Below are positions 43,701 through 52,867 of a stretch of 64,000 nt of DNA, piece by piece. The notes beneath the pieces are model-generated. The model was not told the origin of the DNA, did not search any database, and was given only the letters and a program-made list of their open reading frames with translations. The stretch is from Plazaster borealis. Taxonomy: Eukaryota > Echinodermata > Asteroidea > Forcipulatida > Labidiasteridae. Position numbers and translations under genes: made by a program. Numbering within the stretch: the stretch's first letter is position 1; each line of letters begins with the position of its first letter. The DNA lies in contig CM037472.1 in NCBI GenBank assembly GCA_021014325.1, positions 29,970,234-30,034,233 on the forward strand, read 5' to 3'.

Positions 43701-46700
43701 GGGGCCATTTATTAGTTCCGATGTCCTGAAGACACCCAACAAAGTTATTATATTAAGAACTTAAAATAAATAATGTTTTATAAAATAAATTTTGCAAATG
43801 CGTTACATGGTCTTAAAATTAATGACTGAGTCCCATGAAAGGATATCAGTCACTGAATAATGAACTCTATTGATTGCAGCCATCTTGGAAGGAATTTTTT
43901 TTTTTCAAATTAAAATTGAAGTGCAAGAACTGCTCATGCCTATCAAAATTAATTTTAACGGTTGCAGCTAGACTCAAATTCTTTGGTATCAATTCACAAA
44001 ATACATTTTTGTTTTTAAAATTGTTGTCCATCAGGAGTATGGGATGAAAAACGTCTGGAAACAAGAAAACCTCTGGAACGCAAGAACAAGAAGAAAAACA
44101 ATCACATACCGCCCCCGCCCCCACAGCAGCTTGCCCCGCCCGTCAGCACATCAGTGTGTACACCGGAGTCAACACCTCGACTTAGTAGAGACCAAGAAGA
44201 GTTAATAGATAGTCTCAGGAGAGCTAAGATGGATGCATCACACACAAATGCACCAATTAAAGTAAGTCAGACCTAGAGAAGAAATAGTGTGCCTTGTCAT
44301 TCCAGTCAGCCTTTGATTGTACTTGATTATCAGTGTTTGATTCCCTGTATGCCAGCAATGGTCTTTAGCAATAGTGATTCATAAAGGGCACCAGACTAAT
44401 GCCAGCATTGGTCTTTAGCAATGGTGATTGACAACGGGCACCAGACTAATTACCCTGCCGACCTCAGTTTCATAACACATATTTGAATGGAAGAAAGAAA
44501 CAAAGACCAGGACTGGAGTAGTTAATAAACAGCCGCTACGGTTTTTTACCTAAAGAAGTCAAATTTAACATGGACTCTGCCATTATTTGCACAATCAGTC
44601 ATTCAAATATTCCAAGGCACTTTTTGTATAATTTGTTTAAGTTATTACCATCAATCGGTGTATCTTTCTTCCTTGTTTAGGTTACCACAAAATATAAAAT
44701 AAATAAAACTTACAAAATTTATGCTATTATTGAATTCATTTCTCAACTTTTTCTTGTAGCCTACGGGAAAATTTGATGAGATTCTGCAAAAGATGATGGA
44801 GACCTTGTTGGGACAAAAAAGTATGTCGTCAGGAGCACCAATGTTTGACATGAGCAGAATGATGAAATTCCCTGGCTTTCCAACGCACAAACAAAATGGT
44901 GTCACATCCAATGCACCCATGGACCTAACCCAATTGTGCCCCCCACCGGGATTTAGTGGGTTTGGGGGCCCCCGACTTCACAGGGAGAACTGCAATAACT
45001 CCTCGTCCGAACAGTCCCACAAGTCGCATGTGGTCAGCGTAAAACAAGAGGTGGTTGACACGGGTTATGATTGCGTGACAGAGAAGCACAATTCCTGCAT
45101 GGGGAACGTGGAACTCAAACCAGAGGACAGGGGTCTTGGAATGCCGCCTGGTATGCCCCCTGGTATGCCACCTGGTATGCCGCCTGGTATGCCGCCAGGT
45201 ATCGCACCTCCAGGGGGACCGCATATTACGCAGGAGATGGTCATCTACAACATGACCCTCTTAGGGGTCGTCATCAGACAAACTGTTGCATTCACAAAAG
45301 CCATCCCTGCCTTCAGGAGTCTGTCGTACGAGGACCAAGCGGTGCTCGTCAAGAACGCCATACTGGAAATCCTCATGATTCGATGCGCGGAGAACTACAT
45401 TCCGGAGCGCAACTCCATCGTCGATGACATCACGGGCAGCGAGTGGAGCATCGAGGCCATGCTCGCATCGGGGTTTGCAACGTCAGCGCAACCCTCATTG
45501 AAATTTGTGCAGGCGTTGCACGGTATGATGCTGACACGGGAGGAGTTTGCTCTTCTACAGGCCATCACGATAATTTCACCTGGTAGGAATAATCTCACAA
45601 AAACCCTTAAGCCCGGTTCATACTTCCTGCGAATGCGAATGCGAATGCGATACAAATTTTGACGTCACAAATTCGCAACGAACAATTCGGAAGAGTTGAG
45701 CTGTGTTCAACTCCTGCGAAACATTCACAGCAAAAACAGAGCTGTGACATCAAAGTTCGCTTCGCATTTGCATTCGCAGGAAGTATGAACCGAGCTTTAA
45801 TCATCCCATTTCCTTAAAATCCATGTCTCGTTTTTGCTTCGCATTTAATGGATTTGGCATATGAGGTCAGTCATGCAGATTAAATATAGGTCGAACCATT
45901 GGAGCACATCAAAATTAACCATAGATTTGAGTAGTTTACTTGCTTTGGGAAACCTTTCTGCTGGGAGCCCAAGGGAGTTGGTGTTCGTATATTGCGTAAA
46001 ATTTTGTCACCAAATTTTAACAACTTATGGACAACAGATTTTACAAAAAAAAAATCAAATCATTTAGTGGCCCTTGTTCCAAGAAAATCTATAAACCATT
46101 ACACCATGTCATTTAAAACCTCACACACTAAGTTCAGGCTTGTAACCTGACTCAGACAGTGGCGTCCTTGGATGAAATGTAAGTGACAATGTCTCCCGCG
46201 GTTACAAGAAAGTAATACCATTCCTTTGTTTATCTAGTCAATATTGGGCACAGTCTATAGGCTCGACTATTAATGTTTGCGCACTACACATAGTCAAGAA
46301 GACAGGCAAAACCAGAGCTTGTTTCAGTATGCACCGTGCACCAAAGTCAATCCGTGATATTGGTCAACGCTTCAATTTCATTCAGATCATATGTATATTC
46401 GGACATAACAACCGATCAAGTCACACATATTGGACTTGTTTTCCGCGCAATCTAATTTCTCTGTTTTTTCCCAGCAAATTTAGGTGTTTGCCTCTTTTAA
46501 AGTTTGCAAGTATAGCTGGTGTAATATTAGTAAATGCATACATAGTCTACGCAACCAGAGATATACCCAGAAACTAAATTATCTGTAACCGTGGCTTTTA
46601 CATGCTTGTAGGAATATCTAGATGTAGGCCAATACATTTTTGTATGGACTTTTTCATGTCCATGCAGGCAATTCGCTACCCCACAGGAGACATGTCGAAA

Positions 46701-49700
46701 AACTTGTAGAAGACTATGACTCAAAATGCAGAACGGTGAATTATTTGAGGTGTTTTTTCTCTCACCGTACTCACCGTAACAGAAACAAAGGAACGCTTTT
46801 TCGCATAAGACAGGAAACACAATAAAGGGTACCACTTTGCATTCATCACAAAAAGTTACAACCATTGGGAAAAGCTATGAATGTGACGGTAGATAAGTGG
46901 TACACTTGATTGTGTTTCCTGTCATAAAGTTGCAACAGCTGTTTTTCTTGGTATACCTTGTTTGTATATTTTGTTTTATTCTTTATATTTTTTTTTTACT
47001 GTATTTCTGATTTGAAAAGGGGAAATAGTTAAAGAAAATACAAATATGCTCAGTCGATTATTCAAGTTGAGGATGTAGGTCCCAATTTTATAGAACTGCT
47101 TATGCGCAAACCTAAGCTAGATTTTTTAGAAAGGTTACTTTTCAAAAATACTCGAGTCATGTGAAGGCCTACTGTTTGTGGCAGGTTCCCCAATTATTAC
47201 CAAGGACAACTTAAGAAGCTCTGTAAAACCAGGCCCTGTAGTCAAACCATGTCCAGTCAGTCACGGAATAAAGGTACCTACCCTATCCATGCTATGTAAA
47301 CTCCAACAGTAGTCCCTCACAGCTCATTTTTAGGCAATTTAATTTTCTGATATATGTCCCGAGGGTACGCCTTGGCTTGGAGCCACTATTTTGAGGTGTG
47401 TGTTGTAGGGTTTAGTGCGGGCTTTAAATGAAAACGACAAAGTCAGGCAAAGTGTGCAAGTGGGTCAAGTTACCCTGCCATGTAATACAATCGATCAACA
47501 CGCACGGGCCAGCACTAATCGATGACTTTGGTACAGAAATTAGGTAGGATTTACTCATGTTTCCTGGTTGTACCCATGTGCATAGCACATGTACTATTCA
47601 CCCGATTGCAGTAACAAATCTCTTGAAGGACGTGTACAGTCATGTTAGGTATTGGTCTCAACACAAAGCCAATGCATGTTACAATCTTTCCCTCTATGAC
47701 AAACACCCCGTGTACGCAGTGGCGATGGTACCTCTTACTGTCTCATCATGGAAAGGCCCTCAAATGTTTCTTTCATTCTAGTCTCGTTTTGGCTCCATTG
47801 GGTGAAAAAGACGACAAAACAAAATGGTTGCACCATGGAACATGTCCATTGTTCATGAGCTGCATTTAAGTTTTGAGGAAGTGAACAAAATTATTTCCCC
47901 GTTGAATTAGAGACACAGTGCAGCAATTTGTTAAATGCTACAGGTGTGCTTATTCCGCTCAATGTTTGCATTTTACATGTACCTCCAACCTGTGAAAAAA
48001 ATCACATTGTGAAATAGGCTTCAAAGGGTTTTTATTTAAAGTTTGTGAGGACTAGTTGTGTAAAGGGTAACCTTTAATTTAATGTTTTCTACATTAAATT
48101 CAAGAGAAACGAAGAGTTGAGACACATTACACAATTCTCCATTTGGTGTGAAACAAACGCATTCATTCATTCATTCAAATTCAAATTTATTTCCACACTT
48201 CATGAAATTTCATAGCCAGTACATAGCCAAAACATTGATTTAAAGAAGTAGTCAAAGAAGCATTAATTACAAGGCATTGTCATCAATACTAGATTATATA
48301 ATAACCTGGGTTGTGCATGTATTTTTTTTATTCCTGATACCAAAACAAATATTTTCACTGCTTTCATACGAGAATTTGTTGCATGCAGCATTTCTCAATT
48401 AGCATTTCACCAAATCTCAGCAGCCAAACGATATGAACTTTTGAAGAAGAATTTACCAGTGAATGAGTAAAAAAAAACTGTAAAACATCACTGAGTTTTT
48501 CGGCTGGTAAGTGTGCTAAGCAGGGCCCAATTTCATGGCTCTGCTTACCGCGAAATTCTGCATTTAGAGTCATCATTTTCTGCTTAGTGGTTTAGCGCCA
48601 AATTATTTGCGCTAGCTGCGTGAGGGAAGACTGCTAAGTAATGTGATGTACAATTATCAATCATGACCTGTGAAATACACTTATAATAAGCGTGGATTTT
48701 TTGCTTACAGTATGTAGCTCCATCAAATTTGGCCCAGAATTTTCTAGGCACAACTGCAGGTTTGTTAAAAAAAAGAATAATCTCCGGCTGACCCACTTTC
48801 ATTCGGCCGTTTAGTACAAGAGGCTGCCAAGCACAAACAAAATATCGGCCAAACCAACCAAATTTTCACGCATTGTTTATTGCTTGTAAATGGTTTCCAT
48901 GAATTTTTTTTTTTTTTAGAACCAATTTTCTGCTTGATGGCTTTCTCAAACAATGTATGCTCAACAGACAAAATGAAAACAAATTTTCTCAATTCTTACA
49001 TTATCTAGATTTGTTACATTGCTAAGTTCATCCGTTACCATTACCTGACAACATTTGAAATCTTAATTCACTGGAAATGCACATTAATGACAACTACTCC
49101 ACTGTTCATGTCTATTTTAATGACCCCAACATAGTTGAATAATAATTACAACATATCATTGCTTTTCCTCTTTTTAAAATGGACACTTTGCAAATCAGAA
49201 ACTTCAGAAAAAAAGTATCTTGAAATTCTGTAATAAAATAGCATCCCTGATAGGGCATGATAAACCAACTTCGGTTGGATTTCACAAAGTACTAGGATTC
49301 CTCTGAAGATGATTTGTCAATGATTTGTACTGTGACATTAGCAATAAGATTGATACATTTCAAAATTAAGAATTGGAAACCCTGAAAACGTTTAAAGGCA
49401 CTGAACACATTTGGAAATTGTCAAAGACCAGTGTTCTCACTTGGTGTATCCCAACATATGCATAAAATAACAAACCTGTGAAAATTTGGGCTCAATTGGT
49501 CATCGAAGTTGCAAGAAAATGATGAAAGAAAAAACACCCTTGTTGTACAAATTTGTGTGCTTTCAGATAGGAATAAAAACTTCTTGCAAGAAGTTTTTAT
49601 TATTTTAGTGAGAAATTACCTCTTTCTCAAAAACTACGTTACTTCAGAGGGAGTCGTTTCCTACAATGTTTTATACTATCAATAGCTCTCCGTTGCTTGT

Positions 49701-52700
49701 TACCAAGTAAGTTTTCATGCTGATATTTGTTTTGAGTCATTACCAAACGTGTACGATACCTTTAATCAAAATTCTTGATCTAGTCATCACTCTCCCACAC
49801 TATCCTTTCTTCCTAGTAATTAGTAATCCAATGCCAGTCAGGCCCATCCTGTTCTGATAACAGGTGCCAAACTGGTGTCCGATTCTCCATCCCTCTATTC
49901 TCTGACTCCCATTATGATGGTGTCTTCACGAGGGAGTCAAGGTCCAATGTGCATCCTCTTTCCTGCTGCCTGGTTAAACACATCCTGTCACTTGTTTCCC
50001 TGTCTAGTGAAAGGGCTCCTGTAGAAAACACATGGTTATATTTTGCGTCACGGTCCACTCAAAAGACAACAGTGACTTGGATTTATTAGGTCTGTGAGCA
50101 AGCACTTTACCTGGTCTATTTTGGGTCCTGCAGTCTATTAGTTAATTCAGAGTCCCTAAAATATTCTTTTTCATCTTTCATTTCACTGGATATACCTGTA
50201 CAACATAAATGAGTACAGGGGGGAAAAAAACACCCATCTCATGCTATTGCCAATAAGATGAACAACATTTACAAACATTATTTCGTAAAAAGGCAAATTT
50301 CAAATCATCCAATAATTTTCAACCAGAATTCTAGTGCTTACGTTCTGGTAAGTTTTACTTCCACTTTTTAGCAAAAGAAGAATAACCCCAAACAGCTCAA
50401 TCCACCATTAAGCACTTGTTTCTTCACTTTCATGAGTTTTCAAATTAAATTACATGGCGTGTAGTGGCCATGCGGTCAAGCGCACTGGACTCAAGCTCTG
50501 GTGTTTCTGATCAGCAGAGTGTGGGTTCGAGTCCCGGTCTTGATACTTGTGTCCTTAAAGCAAAACACTTAACCATTACTGCTTTGTCCTTCGGATGTGA
50601 CGTAAAGCTGTAGGTCCCCTGTGTTGTGCAATGCACTTATCGTTAATAGAAGTGGTTTTGCCCCTGTGTTTTCTGCTATATAGTTGGCTGCAGATTGCGC
50701 CACAACACCTTGTAAACCGTTACATGGTGCTATGTAAATAAATGGACCTTATAATAAACCTTTTTCATTTTTCATGCATCATGGAAATAATTGAAAAATG
50801 ATGATGAATGACAAAACAAAACTTAACGTAGTGTCGAATCATGCAGCTAAGTGGCAGTTTTTTAAGTTTTTTTTTTTTTTTTTTTTAGTTTATTATATGT
50901 TTTGTTTACTTTTTTTTTTGAGTTAGTTTTTTAGTGATTTATTTGTAATATATGTAGCTGATGCCTGCCAAAATATAGGTGAATCTGAAAGCCATGCCAA
51001 CGAAAGTCAGCAAAGTGGACTGTGATGTACCATAAACATGATGTACATGTACCATGTATACCATACTACCGCCGGGTCCTACGCTGTTGCAGCACTGGCC
51101 GAGGGATCCCCTCCTAATGCCTCAATGGGATCCTATTCCATTTTCAATCAGATCCATATTAACCCTCCAGATTCACCTATTATTACAAATTAAAACATCA
51201 CGACTAAAAAAAAAAAAATAAAAAAAAAAAATAAAAAAAAAAAATTAAAATAAAAAAAAAAAAAAAACTCACTTGCGAAACTTTTGTTATTACGTATTTA
51301 CTGTTTTGTTTTGCATTTCATCCACATCCCCATCCCCCCAGTTATTTCCCAATGTGAATTTGAAATGTTATTCAAACATAACTCCACATACCTTGTAGAA
51401 AACAATGAGTGCTTTGAGACGCCCCTGTTGTGTGATAAAGCAGCTGTTTAAGAACTGCGTATTATTTTTTTGTAATTATTATTATCATTTATTTATTTTT
51501 ATATTTTATATTTTTAGTATAATCTGTTCAATCAAAGCTCTTAAAAAGCATATTTTACAACAACGCTATGTGGCCAAGATTGACTCGCACAGCGATTCCA
51601 CTAAGGTGTTTTCACAAAATATCAATTTAAAAAAAACCCAAGTGGGCCCAGTATCAATCATGGTAAAGAGTAAGACATTCTACACATGTACATAAGACTT
51701 ATTCTAACCGTAGTCATCTCCGTTATTTCAAGTTGAGCTTATATGCGTCTGCCAAAACAAAAATTCAAGAAACCTAAGATGTAGAATGTTCAGCATGCTG
51801 TATTTATCACATTGCTATCTTTACCAAGAAAGTACAGTCTGGTCATCGCCTGACAAATACCAATTGATCAGATGGAAAGTATTACATGAACGTGACAACG
51901 AATGGAGAGAAAATGGTATAGTGAATGATAATAAGCAATAATTCTTTATTCAAGGAATTCATTCGGGTAATCATTCAAGTTATCTAACCTTGTGTCTCCG
52001 TTTAAAAGCCCGTAACACTGATCCCCAAGTCCATCACACCATTCTTCATATGAGTATTAGCAGTGTCTGCTCATAAAAAGCACATAATGGGAAGGTTTGT
52101 GGCAAGCTGTCCCGTGCAAACCACAGCCCTTCAGCTCCCTCGATATTCATTAATGGTGGAGCTAAGTAATATGTACCACATAATGTATCTGGTGTTGTAG
52201 TCATAAAAGCTTTCATTAGGTCATTTCACAGCGGCTAAGACGAACATATGGGATGGTAACGTCAGCTACGCTATTAGTTATTACCCTGGCAAAAAAAGTG
52301 CAATTTGAGCAGGCTGCTTTTGGGAAAGGTTGACCACTTATGGGATTTCACTCACGAATCGTGATTCAACATTTATTTATCTTGTAAATTTGCAACAACA
52401 AACATTTCCATGAATTGTCATTTCCTTATGTGTACACCTAAACAGACGTTAAGTATTTTAAGCTTGTGTGTAGACACTAATGCATTTCTCTTACATTGTT
52501 TTAAGGATTTAGGTAGAGTGCATCTAAACTTTACTATTTACAAGAATATATAACGTCTTAATGCTTATTATTGTTATAATATATATATATATATAATTTT
52601 TAATTTTTTGTTCATGATTTAGATCGGCCGGATATTGAGAATCATGAAGAAGTTGAGAAGATCCAGCGGCCGATGGTAGAAACCCTCCAAATGCTGACCA

Positions 52701-52867
52701 AAGTCAACCATCCCGAAGACAAGGTGTTCTTTGCCAAACTTATCATGAAGTTGACCGACGTGCGAGACCTGGTCACGAGACACATCAATGACCTTATGCA
52801 GATGAAGCTACCTGATTCCCAATTTGAGAGTCTCTTCCCGCTTATAACTGAGATCTTCAACGTCTGA
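10679..52867 (+). CDS. Five-exon nuclear receptor gene, NR1H (FXR/EcR/LXR)-like, 529 aa
   Basis: This is a ligand-regulated transcription factor of the nuclear receptor superfamily, expected to act in the nucleus, probably with RXR. Joining 10679-10728, 40668-40912, 44035-44261, 44760-45582 and 52623-52867 gives 1590 nt, an exact multiple of three, with GT-AG borders and matching phases throughout. Domain order: N-terminal stub 1-29; zinc fingers C30/C33/C47/C50 and C66/C72/C82/C85; basic hinge 99-121; helix-1-like segment 148-167; low-complexity insert about 168-327; ligand-binding domain about 328-529 with the helix 3-5 signature (FTKAIPAF, SYEDQAVLVK) and AF-2 helix LFPLITEIF. The stretch ISPDRPDIENHEEVEKIQ and what follows resembles vertebrate FXR most, then VDR. 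The family is clear; the FXR-like placement is by eye. The P-box is atypical for NR1H. Confidence 0.9.
10729..17114 (+). other. Intron 1, first part
   Basis: AT-rich intronic DNA after the GTATGT donor. Short GT-repeat at about 11623-11647. Open frames on both strands here (for example minus 14487-14966) match nothing I recognise. Confidence 0.6.
17115..17482. repeat. Satellite-like array of 12-nt and 24-nt units
   Basis: Repeated ATTGTAATCATC and CCCATC blocks over about 365 bp, with variants CATATGATTTCA. The repetitive peptides in both strands (Ile/Val-rich on plus, Asp/Tyr/Gly or Met/Ile-rich on minus) are by-products of the repeat. Confidence 0.85.
17483..21494 (+). other. Intron 1, second part
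   Basis: No supported exon. A GC-richer stretch lies at about 18650-18960 with no obvious element. A perfect hairpin lies at 19780-19810, and a 12-G run at 20607-20618. Confidence 0.5.
19780..19810. repeat. Perfect 15-bp-arm palindrome
   Basis: TTAAAATGTGCCAGA, one central A, then TCTGGCACATTTTAA. It may be the core of a larger foldback whose outer ends I could not define. Confidence 0.6.
21496..21684. mobile_element. MITE of the GGGCCCAATTTCATA family, copy 1
   Basis: Left end GGGCTCAATTTCATAGAGCT and right end AGCAGCTTTATGAAATTGG are inverted. TAAGCA/TGCTTA words recur inside. Related copies are at 47078, 48522, 56511, 62439 and possibly 58775. Confidence 0.7.
21685..32532 (+). other. Intron 1, third part
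   Basis: About 11 kb with no recognised exon. Contains a GT-rich stretch near 24095-24150, homopolymer runs (for example G at 29181-29189) and many chance open frames. Plus-strand frames at 25777-26214 and 26563-27015 (145 and 150 codons) have no family resemblance I can see. Confidence 0.5.
32533..32899 (+). mobile_element. MITE of the TTAAAGGCACTGTACAC family, forward copy
   Basis: Left end TTAAAGGCACTGTACACATT then TGGTAATTAC; right end AATTACCAAAGGTGTACGAT, missing the last bases of the terminal repeat. Interior words GTTGATAGTATAAAACATTG, CTTGCAAGAAGTTTTTATT and GACCAATTGAGC recur, reverse-complemented, in the 49392-49765 copy. Confidence 0.85.
34158..34536. mobile_element. Related MITE with a large internal palindrome
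   Basis: Right end CATTACCAAATGTGTACGAT then GCCTTTAA matches the terminal repeat of the 32533/49392 family; left end CACCTTTGGTAATTGG is a worn version. Inside, 34366-34397 is a 32-bp palindrome with one mismatched pair centred on ACGCGT. Flanking words (AACCTGTGAAAATTT, CCAAGTAAGTTTTTAT) also match that family. Confidence 0.7.
34537..40667 (+). other. Intron 1, last part
   Basis: No recognised exon. A 14-C run at 35980-35993 is followed by an A-rich tract. The segment ends in the T-rich tract and TTTGCAG acceptor of exon 2. Confidence 0.5.
40668..40912 (+). CDS. Exon 2 of the nuclear receptor: both zinc fingers of the DNA-binding domain
   Basis: The acceptor is a pyrimidine-rich tract ending TTTGCAG at 40667, and the donor is GTGAGT at 40913, leaving phase 1. 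It encodes the whole two-finger module: KCLVCGDKASGLHY, then the P-box CESCKS, then CEANGNCVMDLYTRRHCPAC and RLKKCLDVGMKPE. All eight zinc cysteines are present (residues 30, 33, 47, 50, 66, 72, 82, 85). Finger 2 (GNCVMDLYTRR) is very NR1H/FXR-like. Finger 1 is not: the usual EGCKG is ESCKS and the usual FFRR is FFGR. Both fingers on one exon is notable, since many nuclear receptor genes have an intron between them. ATG 40678 could be an alternative start. Confidence 0.95.
40913..44034 (+). other. Intron 2
   Basis: GTGAGT donor, CAG acceptor. It carries a 15-bp duplication (TCCGACAGTGGATC twice, 42168-42197) and a tRNA-like relic. A plus-strand frame of 121 codons at 41536-41901 has no family resemblance. 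Confidence 0.7.
42222..42325 (-). repeat. tRNA-like relic, possible second SINE type
   Basis: On the minus strand, TTGCTCTGATCAATGGTA resembles a tRNA D-arm and box A, and GGTTCGACCCC matches box B, with a stem-loop between. It differs from the tRNA-Leu SINE. Too decayed to be a working tRNA, with mismatched ends. Confidence 0.4.
44035..44261 (+). CDS. Exon 3 of the nuclear receptor: C-terminal extension, hinge and helix-1-like segment
   Basis: Acceptor CAG at 44032-44034; donor GTAAGT at 44262; enters in phase 1 and leaves in phase 0. It begins RVWDEKRLETRKPLERKNKKK, a basic stretch at residues 99-119 that should form the DNA-binding C-terminal extension and a nuclear localisation signal. 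A proline run follows (residues 124-128). The exon ends with LSRDQEELIDSLRRAKMDA, which looks like ligand-binding-domain helix 1 of NR1H/NR1I receptors. The acceptor is followed at once by GAG, so a tandem NAGNAG choice at 44037 would drop one residue and change RVW to IW. Confidence 0.9.
44262..44759 (+). other. Intron 3 with a 50-bp tandem duplication
   Basis: GTAAGT donor, TTCTTGTAG acceptor. 44351-44400 and 44401-44450 are two adjoining 50-bp units (GCCAGCAATGGTCTTTAGCA versus GCCAGCATTGGTCTTTAGCA, both ending CACCAGACTAAT), differing at a handful of positions. Confidence 0.75.
44760..45582 (+). CDS. Exon 4 of the nuclear receptor: insert, GMPP repeat and ligand-binding helices 3 to about 8
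   Basis: The acceptor is TTCTTGTAG ending at 44759 (phase 0) and the donor is GTAGGA at 45583 (phase 1), a slightly weak donor. The first half encodes a Met/Gly/Pro/Ser-rich insert between helix 1 and helix 3 (residues 175-327), with VKQE (K269) and LKPE (K294) SUMO-type sites and five GMPP repeats. The second half is the ligand-binding domain core: IRQTVAFTKAIPAFRSLSYE, DQAVLVKNAILEILMIRCAE and EEFALLQAITIISP. Lys354 in helix 3 is placed to form the coactivator charge clamp with Glu525 of AF-2. At 823 nt it is much longer than the usual 100-200 nt ligand-binding-domain exons. Confidence 0.95.
45138..45197 (+). repeat. Coding minisatellite: five 12-nt units (GMPP)
   Basis: Five units of GGTATGCCNCCT-type sequence encode GMPP repeated in frame at receptor residues 301-320, followed by GIAPPGG. 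Third positions differ between units, so the array is not brand new, but copy number could vary between individuals. Confidence 0.9.
45611..45796. mobile_element. MITE with TTAA target duplication, just inside intron 4
   Basis: Left end GCCCGGTTCATACTTCCTGC and right end GCAGGAAGTATGAACCGAGC are near-perfect inverted repeats continuing into GAATGCGAATGCGAA. TTAA flanks both sides (45607-45610, 45797-45800), the target preferred by piggyBac-type elements. It starts 28 nt after the exon 4 donor. Confidence 0.85.
46808..46924. mobile_element. Small foldback element
   Basis: GACAGGAAACACAAT...GTACCACTT at the left is inverted at the right (AAGTGGTACACTT...ATTGTGTTTCCTGTC), giving arms of about 29 bp and a loop of about 57 nt. 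It contains AATAAA at 46821-46826, a possible intronic polyadenylation signal. Confidence 0.7.
47078..47237. mobile_element. MITE of the GGGCCCAATTTCATA family, copy 2
   Basis: Left end GGTCCCAATTTTATAGAACT, right end AGCTCTGTAAAACCAGGCCC. Worn copy. Confidence 0.55.
48522..48736. mobile_element. MITE of the GGGCCCAATTTCATA family, copy 3
   Basis: Left end AGGGCCCAATTTCATGGCTC, right end GTAGCTCCATCAAATTTGGC. Internal TTCTGC/TGCTTA words as in copy 1. Confidence 0.6.
49392..49765 (-). mobile_element. MITE of the TTAAAGGCACTGTACAC family, inverted copy
   Basis: Left TTAAAGGCACTGAACACATT, right CATTACCAAACGTGTACGAT then ACCTTTAA. The interior is the reverse complement of 32533-32899 over nearly the full length with few differences. 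No coding capacity; presumably mobilised by a transposase elsewhere. Confidence 0.85.
50454..50758 (+). mobile_element. tRNA-Leu-derived SINE, plus strand
   Basis: Head about 50454-50543 resembles tRNA-Leu: box A-like TGGCCATGCGGTC (50465-50477), CTGGACTCAAGCTCTGG anticodon stem, long variable arm, and box B GGTTCGAGTCC (50524-50534) matching consensus exactly. The body ends TTGTAAACCG...GGTGCTATGTAAATAAATGG. Same family as 3422-3655. Confidence 0.85.
51206..51267. repeat. A-rich low-complexity tract
   Basis: Runs of 8-15 A broken by single T. Possibly the decayed tail of a retroposon, but no body could be assigned. Confidence 0.7.
52623..52867 (+). CDS. Exon 5 of the nuclear receptor: ligand-binding helices 9-12, AF-2 and stop
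   Basis: The acceptor AG is at 52621-52622, preceded by a T-rich tract and an AT dinucleotide run. The exon completes the split Asp codon and reads RPDIENHEEVEKIQRPMVET, then FFAKLIMKLTDVRDL, then LFPLITEIFNV and TGA at 52865-52867. The AF-2 core follows the consensus of two hydrophobics, x, Glu, two hydrophobics (LITEIF), so coactivator binding should be intact. The C-terminus ends right after helix 12, as in FXR, with no F domain. Confidence 0.95.

Larger units (their letters stand above)
45583..52622 (+). other. Intron 4
   Basis: About 7 kb between ligand-binding-domain exons, holding six annotated mobile or foldback elements, poly-T and poly-A tracts (about 50866-50886, 51206-51267) and an AT dinucleotide run just before exon 5 (about 52578-52597). 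No further exon is needed, since exons 4 and 5 join in phase within the conserved SPDRP motif. Confidence 0.8.

Noticed and set aside
44925..45427. Overlapping frames on both strands across exon 4
   Set aside because: Shadows of the receptor frame, lengthened by the GMPP repeat.
50454..50543. Functional tRNA-Leu gene
   Set aside because: The acceptor stem does not pair well and the sequence continues into a SINE body shared with the copy at 3422.
40678..52867. Assigning the receptor to NR1J/HR96 or NR1I/VDR by its P-box
   Set aside because: Finger 2, the SPDRP-EVEKIQ region and the C-terminus look closer to FXR. The P-box alone is a poor guide, so no gene symbol is given.
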